From: an uncultured Clostridia bacterium
GTDB taxonomy: Bacteria > Bacillota > Clostridia > Peptostreptococcales > Anaerovoracaceae
DNA length: 64,000 nucleotides
NCBI GenBank assembly: GCA_944386595.1
Contig: CALXBQ010000040.1
Span: 1 to 64,000 of the forward strand
Direction of reading: 5' to 3'
The notes under the pieces were generated by a model. It saw only the letters and a list, made by a program, of their open reading frames with translations. It was not told the DNA's origin and did no database searches. Within the stretch, counting starts at the first letter, position 1; each line of letters opens with the position of its first letter. Shown piece after piece: positions 1-9,800 of this stretch. The position numbers were made by a program, and so were the translations under genes.

Positions 1-21
1 TGTAATATTTATTTGAGCCAT
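1..21 (-). CDS. 5' end of a leftward CDS, possibly an IS256-type transposase (partial)
   Basis: Only seven codons are visible, reading MAQINIT, before the window ends. The start is well supported: a strong Shine-Dalgarno (GGAGGTGGAG) sits just upstream and a TATAAT-like box lies at 59-64. Several IS256-family transposases begin with a similar MAQ(I/L)N(I/V)T segment, so a transposase is possible. Seven residues cannot establish this, and any other protein is open. Confidence 0.3.
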
Positions 22-102
22 AACTCCACCTCCAGTTGATGTTTTTGTGGTGATTAATATTATACCTGAGGTTGGAGCTATGTGCTCTTTTTATTTTTGA
101 TT

Positions 103-1356
103 TTACACCATTATATGGACATGACCCTCTTCCATCTCTTTCCCGCTCACCTTCCGGGCTCTTCCCGAAGCGACCAGATCCGAGATGACTTCATCGGCTC
201 TGCCTCCGGTGTAGTCGCCGGCATTTTCTCTCAAAATGATGATTTCAGGCCCTGTCACGTCATTTAAAACAGTAACGTTTCGCAGGTTGCTCATGCCTAT
301 ATCCACATCGGCTAAAACCACTGCGTCCGCACGGCAGGCTGCCGCCAGATTGGCTTCGCAGGCTTTGTCCGATACCGGGCTGTACGGTTTTTCCTCCACT
401 ATCTCAAGGCCCAGAGACCTGGCCAGATTGTAGTCGCTGTCGCCGCTTGAGAGTACGCCGCAGCTCACCTGCCAGCCCTGATTGTAAAAACCCTCTATAA
501 TTCTGCTTCCGCTGCCGCCTCCGCAGATAACGTGAACACGGCGGCCGTTCAGCTTCCTCTCCGCTTCCCTGTTGCTTCTGAGCGCCACTATTTCAGGAGA
601 TGCGGTTAGGGAATTTTCTCTCGTCACCAGATCTATCCTGTAAACCGGCTTCAGCACCTCCTCGCGGATTATCTCGCCTACCGGCCCGTCGGCCGTTTTT
701 TTGCCTCCGTTTAACACCACGATTCTGTCGGAAAACCTTGCGGCCATGTTTATGTCGTGAAGGACTGCGAAGATCGTAATTCCCTCTTCCCTGTTCAGCC
801 TTCTCATCAGCTCCATTATTTCAAGGGTATACTGGATATCCAGGTGGTTTGTGGGCTCGTCCAGAATCAAAACCTTCGGAGTCTGGGCCAGGGCTGCCGA
901 TATGATTATTCTCTGCCTCTCTCCTCCTGAAAGCTCCGTTATCTTCCGTTCTCTTAAGTGAAGAGTTCCCGTCTGTTCCATGGCCCTGTCGATAATCCTG
1001 TAATCCTCTTCGGATTCCGACTGAAGCCGTTTCAGATAAGGGTGCCTTCCCATGGCAACTATCTCTTTTGCTCTGAACCCGAAGGACGGAGTGAAATTCT
1101 GAGGCACCACCGCTACCATTCGCGCTCTTTCCATGTGGGAGAGCCTGTCGTTATCCTTTCCGTCAAGGGTTATGCGCCCCGACTTCAGAGGCACCACCCC
1201 CGTCACCGTATGGATAAGGGTGGATTTTCCGGACCCGTTAGGCCCTATGAGGGATACGAACTCTCCCTGCCCTACGCTGCACGAGAAATCCTTCAGGATA
1301 TCCTTTTCTCCGTATCCTGCCGTAACGCCGTCAAAAGTCAAAATAGGCTCCATCAC
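103..1356 (-). CDS. FecE/BtuD-type ABC transporter ATPase with a C-terminal extension
   Basis: This is the ATPase that powers import through the adjacent FecCD-type permease, at the inner face of the membrane. Residues 1-255 form a standard ABC domain: Walker A GPNGSGKS near residue 38, the signature LSGGERQR near 142, Walker B VLILDEPTNHLD near 160 and a switch His in VLHDINMA. At 417 residues it is about 150 longer than BtuD or FecE. The extra part (about 265-417) starts with a glycine-rich VICGGGSGS segment that looks like a nucleotide-binding or Rossmann-like fold, followed by a region rich in Ala/Asp. Its function is unknown to me. The start overlaps the permease stop by 4 bp, so the two are translationally coupled. 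Substrate is cobalamin or a ferric siderophore/heme; cobalamin is favoured by the binding protein. Confidence 0.9.
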   Translation of the reverse strand: MMEPILTFDGVTAGYGEKDILKDFSCSVGQGEFVSLIGPNGSGKSTLIHTVTGVVPLKSGRITLDGKDNDRLSHMERARMVAVVPQNFTPSFGFRAKEIVAMGRHPYLKRLQSESEEDYRIIDRAMEQTGTLHLRERKITELSGGERQRIIISAALAQTPKVLILDEPTNHLDIQYTLEIMELMRRLNREEGITIFAVLHDINMAARFSDRIVVLNGGKKTADGPVGEIIREEVLKPVYRIDLVTRENSLTASPEIVALRSNREAERKLNGRRVHVICGGGSGSRIIEGFYNQGWQVSCGVLSSGDSDYNLARSLGLEIVEEKPYSPVSDKACEANLAAACRADAVVLADVDIGMSNLRNVTVLNDVTGPEIIILRENAGDYTGGRADEVISDLVASGRARKVSGKEMEEGHVHIMV

Positions 1357-2381
1357 ATCACCTCCCTGTTTCTCGCTCTGAGAAGGTATATGAAGAACGG
1401 CGCTCCGACTATGGCCGTAATGATTCCCACAGGTATTTCCGCCTCCATGACGGCTCTGGCTATGGTGTCACAGATGCAGAGCATGGCTCCGCCCAGCATG
1501 AACGCCGCAGGCAGAAGCCTTTTGTGAACGGGCCCAATGACTATTCTGACCACGTGAGGCGATACCAGTCCGACAAATCCTATAATTCCGCTCACGGAAA
1601 CACACGCAGCCATCATGAGAGACGTAACGAGGAAAAGAATCCGTTTATTTCTCTCCACGTTCACTCCGAATCGCACGGCCGTTTCGTCGCCCATGACCAT
1701 GATGTCAAGTTCCCTGCAGTATACCGCCACCACGATCAGGCCGATCGCTATATACGGCAGCACCGTGATCACGTGATCCCAGCCCCGGGCGGAAAAGCTG
1801 CCCAGAGTCCAGAAGTAGATCTGCCTCATCTCGTTGGATGCCACCAGCATCACGAATGATATGATTGCCGTAAGCAGCTGGTTTACCGCCACGCCGCAGA
1901 GAAGCAGAGACGTGGTGTTCGCCTGCCTGCCCACTTTGGCGATATTGTACACGAAGAATATGGACAGAAGCGCTCCGATGAATGCGAAGGCCGAAACCGT
2001 GTTCATTCCGAGGAAGGTCACCGGAATGGAAAGGACTATGCCTACGGTCGCGCCAAAAGCTGCGCCTGATGAAATTCCAAGGACAAAAGGGTCAGCCATT
2101 GGGTTTTTGAAAATCGCCTGATAGACTCCGCCGCATACAGCAAGAGCTCCTCCCGTCAGAAATGCGAGAAGGCTCCTGGGAAATCTCAGACTCCATATTA
2201 TGGTAGCCTTTGAACCCAGAGCTTCAACCTGCTCCGAAAATCCCCCAAATGTCTTATTGACGAGGATCATCAGAGTGTCCTTTATCGTCACGTCCGCCGC
2301 GCCGAAAAATGTGCATATTAAAATGACAGCCGCCCCGCCTGCTATGAAAAGCAGTGAGGCGACGATCCGTTTCTTACTCAT
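1353..2381 (-). CDS. FecCD-family ABC transporter permease (cobalamin/iron-siderophore type)
   Basis: Membrane channel subunit of the importer, 342 residues, the normal length for BtuC/FhuB-type permeases with about ten transmembrane helices. Family signatures are visible: LRFPRSLLAFLTGGALAVCG near 65, the NPMADPFVLGISSGAAFGA segment near 92, and the coupling-helix region GFVGLVSPHVVR near 268. It lies between the binding protein (18 bp upstream) and the ATPase (4 bp overlap), completing a three-gene SBP-permease-ATPase unit. The family is certain; the substrate is inferred from the binding protein. Confidence 0.93.
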   Translation of the reverse strand: MSKKRIVASLLFIAGGAAVILICTFFGAADVTIKDTLMILVNKTFGGFSEQVEALGSKATIIWSLRFPRSLLAFLTGGALAVCGGVYQAIFKNPMADPFVLGISSGAAFGATVGIVLSIPVTFLGMNTVSAFAFIGALLSIFFVYNIAKVGRQANTTSLLLCGVAVNQLLTAIISFVMLVASNEMRQIYFWTLGSFSARGWDHVITVLPYIAIGLIVVAVYCRELDIMVMGDETAVRFGVNVERNKRILFLVTSLMMAACVSVSGIIGFVGLVSPHVVRIVIGPVHKRLLPAAFMLGGAMLCICDTIARAVMEAEIPVGIITAIVGAPFFIYLLRARNREVM

Positions 2382-2399
2382 GAAATTCTCCTGTGGCCT

Positions 2400-3320
2400 T
2401 TACTCTATGCCGTGAATAAGTCCCGCCAGATAACTGAGTCCCTCTATGAAGCGAGGGCCGTCTCTGGTGATGATGTCCGTGTTAGGGTCATCGTAGGCTA
2501 TATAGTAAACCTCGCCGTTTTTGAAGGCGTCGATTTCCTCAAAGCCTGCAGGCCGGTCAAATTCCTCCTCCGAGGACATTACGATGTAAACCTGAGGATT
2601 CTTCTCTATTACCGTTTCTGCGGAAAGCTGCGGAGAATTGGTTCCCGCATCTAAAGCGATATTGTCGGCTTTGATAAGCGCAAGAGATGTTCCCAGGTAA
2701 TCCTCGCTTCCGGAGGAGTAGAGTCCTCCCAGGTCGATGAATACACTCTTTGTCTCGACGTCAGCAAGCTTTTCTTCAAGGTCTGCAAGCTGATTTTTCA
2801 TTCCCGTCACAACCTCGTTCGCCTTGTCGGAAGCGTCCACAATGGCGCCTATGTTCTCTATGCTCTCGTATATCTCGTCTACATTCTTTGCGCCTGTGGA
2901 GTAAACGTTGATTCCCGCCGCATTGAGAGCATCCACGGACTCGGCCGCAGTACCGCCGGATACGAATACCACGTCCGCATCAAGCTCGATGATTCTCTCA
3001 ACGCTTACGCTGTAGGTGTCTCCCACCTGCTCCACTTCAGCAGCCTCCTCAGGGTATGTGCACCAGGTGGAAACTCCCACCATCTTATCTCCCTGTCCGA
3101 GGGCGTAAAGTATCTCGGTGCAGCTCGGAGAAAGGGAAACTATCTTCTGAGGAGCTTCCGCAAACTCCATCTCATTTCCCAGGTAATCGGTAACCGTCAT
3201 CGGGTAGGCCGCTTCACCGGCTCCGTTTTCATCGGCAGGCTTTGACGACTCGTCGCTGCCGCAGGCCGTTACTGCCAGAACCATCACAACGGCAAGAAGC
3301 GCCGCCAGAAATCTCTTCAT
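2400..3320 (-). CDS. BtuF/FecB-like substrate-binding lipoprotein
   Basis: Extracytoplasmic binding protein of the ABC importer. A signal peptide with a lipobox ends at Cys20 (VTAC), followed by a Ser/Asp-rich linker. The mature domain has the BtuF-like opening KIVSLSPSCTEILYALG and the WCTYPEEA segment, both typical of cobalamin-type (Peripla_BP_2) binders; 306 residues is a usual length. Only about 27 bp separate its start from the glnS stop, with no room for a separate riboswitch or promoter, so it is probably read from the psiE-glnS transcript. An iron-siderophore or heme substrate cannot be excluded. Confidence 0.88.
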   Translation of the reverse strand: MKRFLAALLAVVMVLAVTACGSDESSKPADENGAGEAAYPMTVTDYLGNEMEFAEAPQKIVSLSPSCTEILYALGQGDKMVGVSTWCTYPEEAAEVEQVGDTYSVSVERIIELDADVVFVSGGTAAESVDALNAAGINVYSTGAKNVDEIYESIENIGAIVDASDKANEVVTGMKNQLADLEEKLADVETKSVFIDLGGLYSSGSEDYLGTSLALIKADNIALDAGTNSPQLSAETVIEKNPQVYIVMSSEEEFDRPAGFEEIDAFKNGEVYYIAYDDPNTDIITRDGPRFIEGLSYLAGLIHGIE

Positions 3321-3347
3321 ATGAAAATCTCCTCTCTTTCGAATTCT

Positions 3348-4994
3348 CTATTTTCCCGGCTTCCATGAACTCTTAAGGTCCACTATGCGGTTGAACACCT
3401 TTTCGGTATCCGTGGTAAGCTTGGAATCGGCCACGTAATAACCGTGACGGAAGAACTGGAATCTCTCTCCCAGCTTTGCCTCCGCAACGGACGGCTCGGC
3501 GTAGCCCCAGGTCTCCTCCACGGAATCCGGATTATTCACCAGGTTTCCGTTTTCGTCCTCCACCATAAGGTATCCATAGTTTCTTATCTTTATCTTTACT
3601 GCCGTGGCGGCGTCCACAAAGTGTATGGTTCCCTTCACCTTTCTTCCCTCAAAGCCTTCGCCCGACTTCGTTGCAGGGTCGTAGGTGCAGAGAAGCTCTT
3701 TAATGGAACCGTCCTCGTTTTTCACCACTTCGTTGCACTTAATGAAGTATGCGCCCTTGAAGCGGACTTCGTTTCCCGGGAACAGTCTGAAGTATTTCTT
3801 TACCGGCACTTCCATAAAGTCTGCGCCGTCAACGTAAAGCTCTCTGGAGAAAGGAATCCTCCTCGTTCCCATCTCCGGAACTTCTTTATTATTCTCCAGC
3901 TCCACCATTTCGGTCTGGCCCTCAGGATAGTTGGTTATCACAACCTTGATAGGGTTTTCTACAACGTTGCGGCTTTCCACTTTCGTCTTAAGGTCCTCTC
4001 TGATGCAGTGCTCCAGAAGAGATATGTCAACCATGCTGTTGGCTTTGGAAACGCCTATTCTCTCGCAGAAATCCCTGATGGATTCAGGAGTGTAGCCTCT
4101 TCTTCTCAGGCCTGCGATGGTCGGCATTCTCGGGTCGTCCCATCCGTCCACCACGCCCTCGTCCACAAAGGCTTTAAGGTAGCGCTTGCTCATCACCGTG
4201 TTGGTAAGGTTGAGTCTTGCGAACTCTATCTGCTGAGGCGGATTCTCCCACAGTCCGACCTCTCTCAGAACCCAGTCGTAGAGCGGTCTGTGATCTTCGA
4301 ATTCCAGGGAGCAGAGGGAGTGGGTTATTCCCTCTATGGCGTCCTCTATAGGGTGGGCAAAATCGTACATCGGGTAGATACACCATTTGTCCCCGGTGTT
4401 GTGGTGAGGCGGTTCGTGAGCGATTCTGTATATTACAGGATCTCTCATGTTTATGTTAGGCGATGCCATGTCTATCTTCGCTCTGAGCACTCTCTCGCCG
4501 TCGGCAAACTTTCCCGCCTTCATGTCCTCAAAGAGCTTAAGGTTCTCCTCAACGCTCTGGTTTCTGCACGGGCTTTCCTTTCCCGGCTCTTTCAGGGTTC
4601 CTCTGTATTCCTTTATCTGCTCCGCCGTCAGGCTGTCCACGTATGCCAGGCCTTTTTTGATCAAAATGACTGCAGCCTCGTACATCTGGTCGAAGTAGTT
4701 GGACGCCCAGAGAAGCTTCTCCCATTTAAAGCCCAGCCATCTGATATCCTCTTCTATGGCGCCTACATACTCTACGTCTTCCTTAACGGGGTTGGTATCG
4801 TCATATCTCAGGTTGCACTTTCCGTGATACTTTTCGGCTGTTCCGAAGTTTATACAAATGGCCTTCGCATGACCTATGTGAAGGTAGCCGTTAGGCTCCG
4901 GCGGGAAACGGGTGTATATTTCCTTTCTCTTGCCGCTCTCAAGGTCAGCGTCAATTATGCTGTGAATAAAGTTGGTAGAATTAGCTTCGCTCAT
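3348..4994 (-). CDS. glnS: Glutaminyl-tRNA synthetase
   Basis: Class I aminoacyl-tRNA synthetase that charges tRNA-Gln in the cytoplasm. The HIGH motif is at residues 39-42 (GYLHIGHAK), preceded by the FPPEPNG segment of GlnRS/GluRS enzymes; the KMSKR-type loop appears as VMSKRYL near residue 268. The C-terminal two-barrel anticodon-binding region is present and the length (548) fits bacterial GlnRS. Many Firmicutes lack GlnRS and use GatCAB amidation instead, so its presence is informative. It lies 14 bp downstream of the PsiE-like gene and just ahead of the ABC importer genes. I see no T-box (no AGGGTGG-type core) in the leader. Confidence 0.95.
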   Translation of the reverse strand: MSEANSTNFIHSIIDADLESGKRKEIYTRFPPEPNGYLHIGHAKAICINFGTAEKYHGKCNLRYDDTNPVKEDVEYVGAIEEDIRWLGFKWEKLLWASNYFDQMYEAAVILIKKGLAYVDSLTAEQIKEYRGTLKEPGKESPCRNQSVEENLKLFEDMKAGKFADGERVLRAKIDMASPNINMRDPVIYRIAHEPPHHNTGDKWCIYPMYDFAHPIEDAIEGITHSLCSLEFEDHRPLYDWVLREVGLWENPPQQIEFARLNLTNTVMSKRYLKAFVDEGVVDGWDDPRMPTIAGLRRRGYTPESIRDFCERIGVSKANSMVDISLLEHCIREDLKTKVESRNVVENPIKVVITNYPEGQTEMVELENNKEVPEMGTRRIPFSRELYVDGADFMEVPVKKYFRLFPGNEVRFKGAYFIKCNEVVKNEDGSIKELLCTYDPATKSGEGFEGRKVKGTIHFVDAATAVKIKIRNYGYLMVEDENGNLVNNPDSVEETWGYAEPSVAEAKLGERFQFFRHGYYVADSKLTTDTEKVFNRIVDLKSSWKPGK

Positions 4995-5008
4995 TTTATC
5001 CTCCTGCG

Positions 5009-5440
5009 CTAAAAATCTTCGTGAAGTTCCTTTGCCTCGCTTTCTTTAAGGAAGAGATACTTCCTTGCGGCAAAGAGTATGGCAATGGCTGTTACGCCGA
5101 TTATTATCTCCTTCATACTTAGGTGTTCCACTATCATCTGACGGGCGACGGCAAGCTGCATAACTTCTATAAGGTCTACGGCTCTCTGCCTGGTCAGCAG
5201 CTTTACAAATTCCAGACCCACTATGAGGGCCAGAATATCGGCAAGAAACCGTGTAAATCCCTCCGGCTCCATATCACGCAGCGAATTTTCAAATGCGACC
5301 TCGCCTATCAGGTTATACAGCATCACCAGTATAACCAGTATGATGACTACCGAGGCCACAGCCTCTATGGTGTAGACCACTTTGCCGAAAAAAGTACCCC
5401 AATAGCTTCTTCCCTTTGGAATTCCTTTTTTGTTATCCAT
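5009..5440 (-). CDS. PsiE-like small integral membrane protein
   Basis: A 143-residue protein with three or four hydrophobic segments (about 20-45, 68-90, 110-130) and the central [25 protein letters not shown] segment that resembles the phosphate-starvation-inducible PsiE family. The family's biochemical role is not known. A good Shine-Dalgarno (GGAGAGAG) precedes the ATG. It is the first gene of the unit containing glnS and the ABC importer, and its two candidate promoters lie at 5518-5546 and 5628-5690; the distal one shares an operator with the dlt operon. Assignment rests on topology and a short similarity, so confidence is moderate. Confidence 0.65.
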   Translation of the reverse strand: MDNKKGIPKGRSYWGTFFGKVVYTIEAVASVVIILVILVMLYNLIGEVAFENSLRDMEPEGFTRFLADILALIVGLEFVKLLTRQRAVDLIEVMQLAVARQMIVEHLSMKEIIIGVTAIAILFAARKYLFLKESEAKELHEDF

Positions 5441-5517
5441 ATTCTCTCTCCGAATTATTCATGCGGACTCCGGGCCTTGAATATGCCCCTGTCCGCGGGG
5501 AAAATACTCTACGGATA

Positions 5518-5546
5518 ATTATACCATCTGAACGGCTTTTCCACAA
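5518..5546 (-). promoter_or_regulatory. Proximal sigma-70-type promoter of psiE-glnS
   Basis: TATAAT at 5518-5523 and TTGTGG at 5541-5546 are separated by 17 bp, reading leftward. The transcript would start near 5510 and include a short leader in which GCGGAC/GTCCGC arms (about 5463-5496) can pair before the ribosome-binding site. Confidence 0.55.
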
Positions 5547-5627
5547 CGAAAAAACGGCCGGGTGATATGGTATGTGAAAATCTTCATATATTCTAAAGCT
5601 CTCCTGAATCATACATAATTTTTCCAT

Positions 5628-5690
5628 AGTATGCCATATCAAAATGCTTTTGAGGGAATTGTTAAGAAATCTTAACCTTAACATTAAGAA
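5628..5690 (-). promoter_or_regulatory. Distal psiE promoter with operator shared with dlt
   Basis: On the minus strand a block of repeated TTAA-type half-sites (5654-5690, core AAGGTTAAGA and TTCTTAACAAT) is followed by a -10-like CATACT at 5628-5633. The same block precedes dltA, and the gap between block and -10 is 27 bp in both. No good -35 hexamer is present, as expected for a promoter activated by a PhoB/OmpR-type response regulator bound at direct repeats. The regulator is not in the window. Confidence 0.55.
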
Positions 5691-5823
5691 ATATCTTTGA
5701 CAGGGCTTCCCGGTTCATCTCGGCCGTTAAGCGATAAATGAACAAAGTGGCCCACGAAATCTCGGCCTATATGCGGTTTCACACGTAAAGCGGCCGAGAA
5801 ATCGTCCCGGAAAATCGTCTCAA

Positions 5824-5856
5824 AAAGTAAAAATCTCGGCCAGATGCCGAGATTTT
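5824..5856 (-). terminator. Rho-independent terminator of the addA-patatin unit
   Basis: A perfect 11-bp stem (5830-5840 with 5846-5856, AAAATCTCGGC type) with a 5-nt loop is followed on the minus strand by TTTTTACTTTTT. It lies about 160 bp downstream of the patatin stop. Confidence 0.75.
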
Positions 5857-5940
5857 GCGGGTTTTGCAGTAATTTCCGTGGGCCGCCAACCGGGAAATCC
5901 GGCAAAGTGGCCGAAAGGGCCCGTTGACTGAACACCATCA

Positions 5941-6016
5941 GACCGCCCGGTGACTGCCAAGACCGCCCGATAACGCCCGAGATCGCCCGGTGACTGTCGA
6001 GACCGCCACACGACTA
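5941..6016. repeat. 20-bp tandem repeat, about 3.8 copies
   Basis: Units begin at 5941, 5961, 5981 and 6001 with the pattern GACCGCCCGGTGACTGCCAA and variants. A more degenerate unit is recognisable at about 5917-5936. The array ends exactly at the patatin stop codon (6014-6016). Confidence 0.75.
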
Positions 6017-6856
6017 CTTCTCCAGAAACTCCTTCAGTTTGTCGCCGTAGCTTTCGGTTACGTAATACCCTTCAAGGTACGCGTTCTTCAGCTTGTTTCT
6101 GTCCTTTTCAAGCCTGCCTACGCCCAGGTCCTTTACGGGCGCGATGACGAACACGTTGCCCTTCTTCTCCTCTTCGTCTATGTACTCGAGGGTTTCGTTG
6201 TAGACGGTATGGCGGCGCTTAAGGGCCTCTATCAGCTTTGGGTAGTCCTTGTACTTAGCCTTTATCAGAGGGATGGATTTGCTGGCCGCCTTGCGATAGC
6301 CTCTTTCTCTCGTCAGAATCACTATCACCTTGTCGCAGCCGATTTCCTGAGCGTGCTTAACGGGAATGGAATCGGAAAGGCCTCCGTCCATGTACTGATA
6401 CCCGCCTATGTCCACCATCTTCGCAAAGAGCGGCAGCGACGCGGAGGCTGCTATCCAGTCCACATCTTCGAACATATCCTTTATCTCGGGATACTCTGAT
6501 TCTCCCGTAATGCAGTTGAACACTCCCACCTCGAACCTTATTCCGCTCTTTTTGAAGCTTTCGTTGTCTACAGGGTTAAGCTCCTCCGGAATTGTGTGAT
6601 ACATGAACTTCTTTCCGAAATAGTCCCCCGTCTTTAAGAGACTCTGAACGCTTCCGTATCTTGGATCGTCCATGTAATCGGTGCAGACCGCAAAGGCTCT
6701 GCCCTTCTGTCCGCTGACATAGCTGCACCCGTGGCACGCCCCTGCGGACACGCCTATTACATAATCGACCTTTATGTCGTTGTCGAGAAGATATTCGAGC
6801 ACTCCCGCGGCGAAGATTCCTCTCATTCCACCGCCTTCAATTACCAGTCCTGTCAT
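6014..6856 (-). CDS. Patatin-like phospholipase
   Basis: Serine lipid acyl hydrolase of the patatin family (YjjU-like), probably cytoplasmic or membrane-peripheral. The oxyanion-hole motif GGGMRG is at residues 8-13, the nucleophile elbow GVSAG at 35-39 (Ser37), and the dyad Asp is in DGGLSDSIPV near 157. Length 280 is normal. No signal peptide is seen. Its ATG overlaps the addA stop by 4 bp (ATGA), so the two are co-translated. The natural substrate cannot be told from sequence. Confidence 0.9.
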   Translation of the reverse strand: MTGLVIEGGGMRGIFAAGVLEYLLDNDIKVDYVIGVSAGACHGCSYVSGQKGRAFAVCTDYMDDPRYGSVQSLLKTGDYFGKKFMYHTIPEELNPVDNESFKKSGIRFEVGVFNCITGESEYPEIKDMFEDVDWIAASASLPLFAKMVDIGGYQYMDGGLSDSIPVKHAQEIGCDKVIVILTRERGYRKAASKSIPLIKAKYKDYPKLIEALKRRHTVYNETLEYIDEEEKKGNVFVIAPVKDLGVGRLEKDRNKLKNAYLEGYYVTESYGDKLKEFLEK

Positions 6857-9800
6857 GCCTGTCTCCCTTCCTTCTGTTCATTTATACCCACGAACCTGCC
6901 GGCCTGAACCACGTAAAGATATGCTTCGCACTCTTTGACTCCAGTGGCCCGGACTACGGCGTCCCTGTATATCTCAATCTGCTTCCCGTAGCTGCCGGTC
7001 AGGCGTTTTATCTCTTCCTCCGCTCTGCTTTTGTCAAAGCGGTTAGTCTTGTAGTCTATGATGACGGCCCTGCCGTCCTCGATGAAGTAACAATCTATTA
7101 TACCCTGGATCATGACGGATTCACCGTCTTTTTCGGACAAAAGGGTAAACGGTTTTTCCTTTCTCATTCTTCCCTCGGCAAAAGCCTTTGCCGCGCGGGC
7201 ACCTGTGTCCGATTCAAAGAAGGCCGTCACTCCCTTTATGTAGACTGAAGCGGCTTCCTCTTCGGTGAAAATTCCGCAGGCTTTCAGCCTTTCAACCTCT
7301 GAAGCGACGTATTCGTACCCGCCCTCTGCAGCTTTTGCAAAGTCCAGGTTCTCCATGAGAGTGTGAAAACATGTGCCTCTTTCCGCCGCAGTGAGCTTCT
7401 TTTTACCCGCCATGAAGTCCGGCGCTTTCAGGTCCGAAAATCCGCGCCACACAGGCTTCATCGGTTCTTCGGACTCAGGCCCCAGCCTGCCCGAATCTAT
7501 CTTTTCGTCATCTGCGGACGCCTCCGAATTAAGCTCCGAAACGGAATATTTCGGTTTCAGCCGTCTTGCCCCCTCGTAAGGGTATGCGTATTCCAGCCGC
7601 CTTATAACGTCGGCCTTCGTCTCTTCATCGGAGTGACCGGCGTAGATATCCCGGTTCAGAATGTCACCTCCGGCGTACACCTTCTCAGAAAGACCTGAGC
7701 CGTCCACATCGGCTGCGTTTACAACTGTGCACGGCACTGTGTCTCCTATAATGGAAAGGTAGTCCGTATCCTTTCTCACTCCGCTTTCTCTGGCCGCCAG
7801 ATACTTTTCTCCGTCGTTCACGGTGCCGAGAATGTGGAGCACGTCTTTTGCACGGGTCATGGCGACGTAGAGGATTCTCACCTCCTCTTCGGCCTCCTCT
7901 CTCCTTACGGCTCCGGCTATGAGCCGCTGTATGAGAGTCTGGCTGTACCATCTCTCCTCCGGATTTTCCAGAGTCAGCCCTATGCCTATATCCTTGTGAA
8001 GGGACGCGCCTCTTCCTGCCTTCGAGTAGTTGAGCCTTTTGCCGCAGCCTGCCAGAATTACCATCGGAAACTCCAGACCCTTGCTCTTATGGATTGTCAT
8101 TATCCTGACCACGTCGTCCTTTTCGCCGATGAGCCTTACCTGTCCGGTTCTGACTTTGCGCTTCTTCACCGAATCGATATATCGCATAAAGTCGTAGAGA
8201 GTTCCCTGACCGTCCGAGGCGAAGTCCTCAGCCTTATCGACGAGAGCTCTGAGGTTGGCCTGTCTCTGGCTTCCTCCCGGCATCGCCCCCATGACGATGT
8301 AATATCCCGTCTCTATCATCAGCTTCCAGACGAACCTGCCCAGAGGCATAATCCTCGATTCCCTCTTCCAGCCTTCTATGGACGAAAGGGCGTCAGCGCA
8401 CATGGAGCCGGTTTCGCTTTCCGGGTGGGCCTGAGCGTAAGTCCTCAAAGCCTCCTCGAAGGAGCCCGTCTTATGCTCCTCCCTGACCTGCGCCAGCCGA
8501 TCGGCGGTAAATCCGAATATCTCCGAATGAAGAACGCTTATGAGCGGCACGTCCTGCTTTTTGTTGTCTATTACGGAAAGAAGGTTCATGAACACCCGGA
8601 TTTCCATAGTGTCGAAGTACCCTTCGTTGTCGTCTACGTATGCGTCTATTCCGCACCTCTTCAGAATCCCGTAGTACACGTCGGCGTAATTTCTCACGCT
8701 TCTTAAAAGAATCACTATGTCTCTGCGGTGAAGCCTTCTCACCTTCCCGGTCTTCGGGTCCATGTATTCCTTCCCCAGAGATTCCTTTATGATGTTGGCC
8801 GCCTGAAGAGCCTCTATCTCCGTCTTTTTCAGGTCGGCAATCTCTTCGGGAACGGCTTTCGCCTCTTCTCCGTCGTCTGCGGTTCCGCCGAAAGCCACTG
8901 CGGTCATCTCGGGTTCATAGCTCAAAGGGCCGTCGTATTCGATGCCCGGATAAAGCTCGGCATCGGCGTCGTAACCTTCCATGGCGTCTCTGAAAACGCG
9001 GTTTATTCCTTCAAGAACCACCGCCTTGCTTCTGTAGTTTCTGTTAAGGTCTATCTTTACGGAGCTGTCGCCGGCGCCGCAGCCCGCGTACTGACGGTAC
9101 TTCCGCCTGAATATGGACGGTTCGGCAAGTCTGAACCTGTAAATGCTCTGCTTTATGTCTCCTACCATGAAGAGATTGTTCTCGCGGCAGATTCTTCCTA
9201 TAATTTCCTCCTGAAGGACGTTGGTGTCCTGATATTCGTCTATAAAGATGTACTCGAACTTATCCCGGTAGAAATCCCGCGCGTCGGGGTTTTCCAGTAT
9301 TTCCAGGCAGTAGTGCTCTATGTCGCTGAAATCGGCCAGTTTTTTCTTCTTCTTTACGGCGCGGAATATCTCGTGGTATTCCCTCACCAGTCCTCCCAGG
9401 TATGCGGCAAAAGGCGCAGTCCGGTTCATCTCTTCCACCTGCGCGTCAAGAGGCCGGCAGAATATCTCTTCTCTGAGGTTCTTCGCCGTCTCTCTCGCTT
9501 CCTTAAGGCACGCTGAAACGCTGTCCTTTACTTCTGCATATATTTCCTTCTCTTCCTTCTTCGGAGTGATTCTCGGAAGCCCTATGAGTCCCAGCTTTTC
9601 GCCAAAGCCTTCAAAATCCCGGGTTTTTCCATACTCCAAAGCCGCCTCGGTAAAAACCGTCTGGCCTTCCCGGACTTTGTCCGCCAGCCTGTCCAGGCCT
9701 TCGCCCTCGAGAATCTCCGCGGCCTTTCTGCTGTTTTCCGCAGCTTTTGTCAAAGCCTCAGCGGCATGATCCCATATATATTCCATGAGCGGGGATTTCC

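Larger units (their letters stand above)
5441..6013. other. 573 bp intergenic region between psiE and the patatin gene
   Basis: No convincing gene. It holds the two psiE promoters on its left side, several CTCGGCC/GGCCGAG words (5715-5860), a terminator for the patatin-addA unit (5824-5856) and a 20-bp tandem array (5941-6016). Short open frames here lack ribosome-binding sites and consist largely of the repeats. Confidence 0.7.

Noticed and set aside
3444..5012. Long open frame on the plus strand opposite glnS (522 codons)
   Set aside because: It mirrors glnS codon by codon, lacks a ribosome-binding site and shows no family motif; glnS on the minus strand is certain.
5450..5690. T-box or other riboswitch ahead of psiE-glnS
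   Set aside because: The conserved T-box core is absent; only a simple GCGGAC/GTCCGC hairpin is visible.
5684..6011. Short minus-strand frames in the gap between psiE and the patatin gene
   Set aside because: They run through the tandem repeats and the terminator hairpin, with no ribosome-binding site.
5941..6016. CRISPR array
   Set aside because: The 20-bp units are contiguous, with no spacers and no cas genes nearby.
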